This document shows, in pieces, positions 59,382 through 64,000 of a stretch of DNA of 64,000 nucleotides. The translations under genes were made by a program, and so were the position numbers. The stretch spans positions 32,238,663 through 32,302,662 of the forward strand of contig NC_134510.1 in NCBI RefSeq assembly GCF_027942865.1. The letters are read 5' to 3'. This DNA is from Odontesthes bonariensis (lineage: Eukaryota > Chordata > Actinopteri > Atheriniformes > Atherinopsidae). The notes under the pieces are model-generated. The model had not been told where the DNA came from. It ran no database searches and saw only the letters and a list, made by a program, of their open reading frames with translations. The stretch's first letter is position 1, and every line of letters starts with the position of its first letter.

Positions 59382-59427
59382 ACCATGGGTGTATTATATT
59401 AACATATATTTATAATACATCCATGGT
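59382..59427. repeat. 17-bp imperfect inverted repeat
   Basis: The arms accatgggtgtattata (59382-59398) and its near-complement (59411-59427) pair at 16 of 17 positions around a 12-base AT loop. Confidence 0.7.
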
Positions 59428-59864
59428 CAATACAGACTGACTGGTTGAAATATCAGGACCAGCAGCCAATCACATCACAGGGTGTTGAACAAGAGTCTGA
59501 GGTAGCCAATCACATTTAAACTACCCACACAGGTTTTTTTTCATTTCATTGGCAAGACTACATGTGGGCTTTGATTTCTTACCTTCAGATTTGTATATGT
59601 GACACTGAAATTGCAGTGAATATTACCCCAATTACTTAGCATAAGTATCAATAACAGGATATAATATATTTTTACATGATTATTATAAATCAATCATACT
59701 AATCAATAACATAGACTTTAATCCGATCATACGGCCCTGCAGGACAGCACTTGACTTGCTATCCTCCCTTTTCTGTTTTCAGATGTGGGGTGAACGCAGC
59801 ATTGAGCCTCTGCATACCCACATTAACGCTGCATCTGTATGTGGTTGGAGTTGTGTAGCACCCC

Positions 59865-60533
59865 TTAGTGGCGCTGAGGCAGGGGGTCATGGCTGTGGCT
59901 CCTCTGAATGTAAGCTATTGCGTCCCTGTACGAGAGGGCCAGCTGGGGCCGGTCGTACATCTCACTCAGTGCCTGGAACTTTGGGCCCCAGCGCGACAGC
60001 CGGTCATACGCAAAACCACCCTCATCATCTTCCTCCTCCCCTTTGTTGCCAGGAGTAATTTTTCTACATGACACTGCTGACCCCAGAGAACTGAGACTTC
60101 CCGCTGGGGACCCAGAACCTTCCACGCACCAGACGTGGTAGGCGTCTGGCGGGAAAGCCTCGCTGTCGATGTCCGCCTCCCAAATGATTCGCGCCACGTA
60201 GCTTTTAAAGTCCACATGGGAGCGCGATCCAGATGGGGCACCGGCGTAACTGCCTGCCTCACTCGTCTCCATGTCTCTGCCTGCATGAGTGGCGTAGTTG
60301 GCGTAGGCTGCATCGCCGTGGTAGCTGCTGACATTGGCGGCATGCTGATGGTGGTGGTGATGGTGATGTGGGATGCTGAGGTAAGGAGCGCCTGAGCTGC
60401 AGGAGGAACTGGATGGATGGACCTCCTCCTGGGACCCTGGGGAGGATTTGATGAGCGGGGCGGTGGTGCAGGACGATGACTGAGACAAACTGGAGCAAAG
60501 TGGTCGCTTCAGCTCGGTGATATCATATCCATT
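59865..60533 (-). CDS. cadherin last coding exon: catenin-binding tail
   Basis: It starts NGYDITELKRPLC, passes the poly-His run and DFKSYVARIIWEADIDSEA, then the catenin core GSGSPAGSLSSLGS, an acidic insertion and RWGPKFQALSEMY. It extends about 30 residues past the core to the stop at 59865-59867. Confidence 0.93.
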   Translation of the reverse strand, partial: NGYDITELKRPLCSSLSQSSSCTTAPLIKSSPGSQEEVHPSSSSCSSGAPYLSIPHHHHHHHQHAANVSSYHGDAAYANYATHAGRDMETSEAGSYAGAPSGSRSHVDFKSYVARIIWEADIDSEAFPPDAYHVWCVEGSGSPAGSLSSLGSAVSCRKITPGNKGEEEDDEGGFAYDRLSRWGPKFQALSEMYDRPQLALSYRDAIAYIQRSHSHDPLPQRH

Positions 60534-63500
60534 CTAAAGGGATTTAAGAAACAAAGCAAGAGATTTAATCTATAAATAGGATTTATTATGATAATTCACT
60601 CAGGACTATAGGCAGTAATTCATACTTGGCTTTATGGTTCTGTTCTGGGAACTCGCTGCCTTTCCATGAGCATGTGTGGATTTCCTTATACAGCATGTAT
60701 CTGTATGAGATTTACTAACTGTGTGCATTAAAGGTAATTAGCCGATGTTGGCTGCCACTGACGTGGTGACAGAGTACAGAAATGGGTAATGAGAATATCT
60801 GAGGTCTGCCTGAACTAATCTGATACTCAGTTTATTGTTGCATACAATAGCTGGGTGTTAAAGATCATGTTTCTATTGCAAGATTAATATAACGGGATGA
60901 CTGCTCATTAATGCATATGGCTTCAGAAGTCATCACATAGATGAGGCCGAGGCTTGTATTTTTAGGGGCATCCTGATGTTTTATTTCTTAGTTTCCAAGC
61001 GAGGCCTCTCAGAATGCAGTTAATGTATTTTTCTGACACACAACATGTTGACCATTCCTGTAACACTGCTAGATTTTTCAAAACCCTTTTTTTGCAGGAG
61101 GACAGAGAGCTCAGCCAGAGGCACGTGTGATAGCTTGTTTTCCTCTATAAGTGCAGGACAGTTGCTGCTGTCTCAGGCAGTGTGGCCCCTGTCAACTGTA
61201 CAACAACACAGAGTAAGAGCCACTGCTGTGTGCTTAGTGCACATTTAGTGTGTATTTGTGCACCTGGTCCTGCTCTCCTCCACCTTCCTCGTTGTAATTT
61301 AGGATGTTTTCGCGGATGTCCTCCCAGCTCTCGTGCTCAGCAGGGATGTGGTAAACTCCTCGTTTCCTGAATTTGTTTCGGCTACCCTTCTGGTTCCAAA
61401 CCGTCACTGCCACCAGCACCACTACACACACAAACACACAGAGGACTGTAAAGCTATACATCTTTTCACGAATATATTTCCACACTACTGGGGACAGACA
61501 TTTTTTATTCTTTTACATTTGTTGCAGTGGCCCTTTAAAGCTGTTATATGTCATTGATCTAGTAAAAAAAAGCTACTGATCTGCAAACCGTAACATAAGC
61601 TAAAACACAAGGTTTTTTGAGGTTCATTTTACGTGTGCTGGTGTATCTGTCTTTGTGACATTTGCTTTCAACTCGTTTGTCAGTGTCTTTTTGTTTTCAG
61701 ATGGTCTCTTTTTCCAGGTTCTAGCTCTGCACATGATGTTTTTTTAAGCTGACTGGACTACATCCAGATGAAATTAAGTTGATGATAATCAGAGGCGACG
61801 CATCACATCACTTAGACTCAAGTCAAACTTGAGAGTAGTTTGGAAAAACAGATGGAGCCATCTGAGGGGACGTGAGGGGTTTAACAGACTGATCTGTTTG
61901 AAAAGCGTCTTCTCCTCTCATGAAACACTGAGTCAGTTTAATGTGTCGGGTTTGTTTAACTTCAGTAAGTTTTGCATCGTTCACCTGAGAGAAACATAAA
62001 AGTTCCCCCAAGTTTACCTCAGCTTGGACCCCTAAAACTTGATTAATTAATGACCCTCTTGGTCCTTACCGATGAAGACGAGCAGACACATACTAATGGC
62101 GAGGATAGAGCTGGGGCTGAGAGCGGCCAGCCGGTGACCTTTGACCTGCCCCAGCTCACAGTGCTGACCCCTGAAGCCCTCCTGACACCGGCATCGGTAG
62201 CTGTCGGGTGACAGAGCCTGGCAGATACCACCGTTACGGCAGGAGGACGGCCCGCAGGGAGATGGCACACAGCGATGCTGCCCTGCGTCATCTGTCACTG
62301 TCACCTGAGCGCCAGGACACCTTAGAGGGGACGCAGATCAGGAGAAATGACAACAGGAGATGATGATTTAAAACTTGAAAAGGTTTCTGGAAACCTGTAT
62401 ATATTTGTACGTGATGCCAGAATAAATCAGAGGAAGTTCAACAGAAATGGGCCAGTTTGTGAGTCATTTACTTGCACTGGTGTTTCCTCCACAGGTCGAT
62501 GCAGCGCAGCGGGCTGCGGCATGGTTGGCTGCTGCAGGCATTGCTGGAACAGCCCGAAGTGACACCTCGCCTCTCCAGCACAGTCACCAAGTCCCGGCTT
62601 TGTCCATCAAGAGGAAGGACCTGACCGTTAAAACGAACGTCCCGCAGGCAGCCTGCATGAGAAAAGGTCACATCTAATTTGTTTCATTTCTAATTACTTA
62701 TGTTTCACTGCAGCTGCTGCTACGTAAAGGATCGTGCACGTCTTTTATTCAGTATCTGTCATGAGTACATCACAAATTTCATTCCAGCCACCAGTTCAAA
62801 CCAGTTCCACACTGATGTTGTGAATCCCAAACTAGAACTCCATCTGGATAGTTTGGATCTATTTATCTTTTTCTTGTTCCACAACAAGTCTGTGATGTAA
62901 ACCAGTAAAATGTTGAGAAAACAGTTTTCTATCAAAAAACACATTTTAAGAATTTATCTTGGTCTTATCATGTATGCTAGCTTTTTGGGGGGTTATTTCG
63001 CTCAGTTTGAGACCAGGTCAAGATCTCACCCTGGAAGTCTGCCTTGTTTCCAGCGTTGGGTCCGTTTCCAACCATCAGGCTGGACGGGTGAATTACGATC
63101 TCCCTGTGGCTTCCCAGTTGAGCTTGGATCTCCCGTGAGCCCCCGCCCTGCTCCAGTCGCAGGGTGAATATGTTGTCATGGCGACTGAGGCTGACAAAGA
63201 CCCACTGTCCGACGTCCACACGATGTCCAGGAAGACGCAGTGTGTGCGCACCATCACCCAGGTTGGCACGCACTGAAACATGACCCTCAACCATCTGAAA
63301 GAAAAAAGATTATTCTCACTCATTAGAACATTAAACCTTTCCCTCCCAAACCTTCTATTTAATTACACCTCAGATAACTGCATATAGCCCCCTGCATTGC
63401 AAACATGTCAACACAAAGTTTAGACCCAAAGTTAAATACATGTTTGTCATGTATTTCATGCTTCATTCTGTGTTGCATGCTAAGCTTACGAAAAATGGTA

Positions 63501-63980
63501 ATCTAGCAACGTCATTTTCCATCCGTGGTGTTTTCATGGTTCATGGGCAATATGAGAACAATGCCTGCTTGTCGATTATTGATTATTAACAATTAACAAT
63601 TATATCTACAACAATATTTTTCTAAATGTTAAATTGCTGACTGAGTTAGCAGAATGGCTGGAAGTGATCAGTCCTAGTACAATTTATTGATGAAGTGGAG
63701 TCCAGCCGACTGCCAGGTCACTCCACGAGCTTGCTAAGCTGTGATGTAAGCCTTTCCATTCTGGTAAAGTTCACCAGAGAGGTCGGTGAAAGTTTTTCCA
63801 GGAATTGACTGACCTCCAGGATGATGTACTCGTTGGCCTCCCGTGATGCCAAGGAGAGCAGAGTGCCTGCGGTGGCTCTGGTTCGGAGGAGCAGCTGGAT
63901 GTTGGTGCGCCGAGAGCTGCTACCTCCTCTGAGCTGAAAACGCACCGTGCTGCTAGAGTCAAAGGAGAACTCTGGAATGC
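59865..63980 (-). CDS. type III classical cadherin (Hz/DN-cadherin-like), 3' part
   Basis: Six exons on minus (63980-63814, 63294-63030, 62652-62472, 62320-62070, 61421-61264, 60533-59865) join in frame to about 563 codons; the cadherin repeats lie beyond the window. In order they encode a laminin G domain (LLLRTRATAGTLLSLASREA, VGQWVFVSLSRHDN, FQGCLRDVRFNGQVLPLDG), EGF-like modules (CSSNACSSQPCRSPLRC; CRNGGICQALSPDSYRCRC), one membrane span (ILAISMCLLVFIVVLVAVTV) and a cadherin tail. The tail has the p120-binding ILNYNEEGGGEQDQ and the beta-catenin-binding GSGSPAGSLSSLGS and LSRWGPKFQALSEMY, with a poly-His run (PHHHHHHHQH) between them. Laminin G/EGF next to a catenin-binding tail excludes Fat and type I/II cadherins and fits Hz-cadherin of chicken or Drosophila DN-cadherin. 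Convergent to ccne2. Confidence 0.88.
60534..61263 (-). other. cadherin last intron, 0.7 kb
   Basis: AT-rich; ends on minus with ccctttag. No other features. Confidence 0.6.
61264..61421 (-). CDS. cadherin exon: end of membrane span, juxtamembrane p120 site
   Basis: It encodes VVLVAVTVWNQKGSRNKFRK and ESWEDIRENILNYNEEGGGE. The NILNYNEEGGGE motif is the p120-catenin-binding site of classical cadherins. Confidence 0.93.
61422..62069 (-). other. cadherin intron
   Basis: AT-rich; the acceptor on minus lies in a short (TG)n run (gtttgtgtgtgtag). Nothing else recognised. Confidence 0.6.
62070..62320 (-). CDS. cadherin exon: EGF repeat and start of membrane span
   Basis: It encodes CPGAQVTVTDDAGQHRC, the EGF CRNGGICQALSPDSYRCRC and EGFRGQHCE, then SPSSILAISMCLLVFI. 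The membrane span is split by the intron. Confidence 0.92.
62472..62652 (-). CDS. cadherin exon: end of laminin G, start of EGF
   Basis: It encodes GCLRDVRFNGQVLPLDGQSR and then CSSNACSSQPCRSPLRCIDL. It ends with two bases of a Lys codon before gtaaat. Confidence 0.9.
62653..63029 (-). other. cadherin intron
   Basis: AT-rich, without recognised features. Confidence 0.6.
63030..63294 (-). CDS. cadherin exon: laminin G domain, second part
   Basis: It encodes MVEGHVSVRANLGDGAHTLR, VDVGQWVFVSLSRHDN and VGNGPNAGNKADFQ. The donor is g|gtgaga. Confidence 0.9.
63295..63813 (-). other. cadherin intron
   Basis: AT-rich; the acceptor on minus is cttttttctttcag. Nothing else seen. Confidence 0.6.
63814..63980 (-). 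CDS. cadherin exon: laminin G domain, first part
   Basis: It encodes IPEFSFDSSSTVRFQLRGGS and TNIQLLLRTRATAGTLLSLA. It starts with two bases of a split codon after ctccctcag and ends at GAG|gtcagt. Confidence 0.88.
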
Positions 63981-64000
63981 CTGAGGGAGGAGAAGATTCA

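Larger units (their letters stand above)
56345..59864 (-). other. probable 3' UTR of the cadherin gene, 3.5 kb
   Basis: From the stop at 59865 downstream on the minus strand there is no other gene. The first strong signal group I see is AATAAA on minus at 56363-56368 (plus: tttatt). A short inverted repeat lies at 59382-59427. The end point is uncertain, because earlier A-rich stretches could also serve. Confidence 0.4.

Overview
The window is nuclear DNA from a ray-finned fish, probably a percomorph teleost. The evidence is intron-split vertebrate genes with GT/AG junctions, fish-type L2/Maui LINE fragments, several non-autonomous DNA transposons and AT-rich non-coding DNA. No prokaryotic or organellar genes were seen. 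Identifications come from reading translated exons against remembered vertebrate proteins; no search was run.

Four protein genes are supported. (1) nagpa (+): nine coding exons from 787 to 15595, with the 5' part outside the window. It encodes the trans-Golgi uncovering enzyme that completes the mannose-6-phosphate lysosomal tag. (2) tp53inp1 (+): a non-coding first exon near 29.7-29.97 kb, three coding exons (33845-39770, 290 aa) and a 4.1 kb 3' UTR ending at an AATAAA at 43848. Its leader in exon 2 carries three uORFs linked end to start. (3) ccne2 (+): promoter and non-coding exon near 46.4 kb, eleven coding exons (48064-51855, 395 aa), poly(A) signal at 53201. (4) A type III (Hz/DN-like) classical cadherin (-): the last six coding exons (63980 down to 59865), with a probable long 3' UTR reaching about 56.36 kb. 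The tp53inp1-ccne2 pair is also adjacent in human, which supports the paralogue choice.

The most unusual stretch is the nagpa intron at 6084-11683. It holds a 5'-truncated, internally deleted L2 LINE (minus strand) into which three DNA transposons inserted separately. Removing each one together with one copy of its target duplication restores the LINE reading frame. One of the three was itself hit by a hAT-type element with a perfect 8-bp target duplication, and that hAT element carries about 630 bp of rearranged 18S rRNA gene. The order of events can therefore be read directly from the sequence.

The intergenic region 17.38-29.5 kb has no recognisable gene. It contains a foldback MITE, a perfect (CACGC)22 array and a degenerate A-rich minisatellite; a T-rich inverted relative of that minisatellite lies at 45.1-45.8 kb, just after an L2 3' fragment (44.45-45.11 kb). 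The region 53.2-56.3 kb between ccne2 and the cadherin 3' end holds only repeat remnants.

Functionally the genes are not a pathway cluster: lysosomal enzyme sorting (nagpa), stress-induced autophagy/p53 co-regulation (tp53inp1), the G1/S cyclin (ccne2) and cell adhesion (cadherin).
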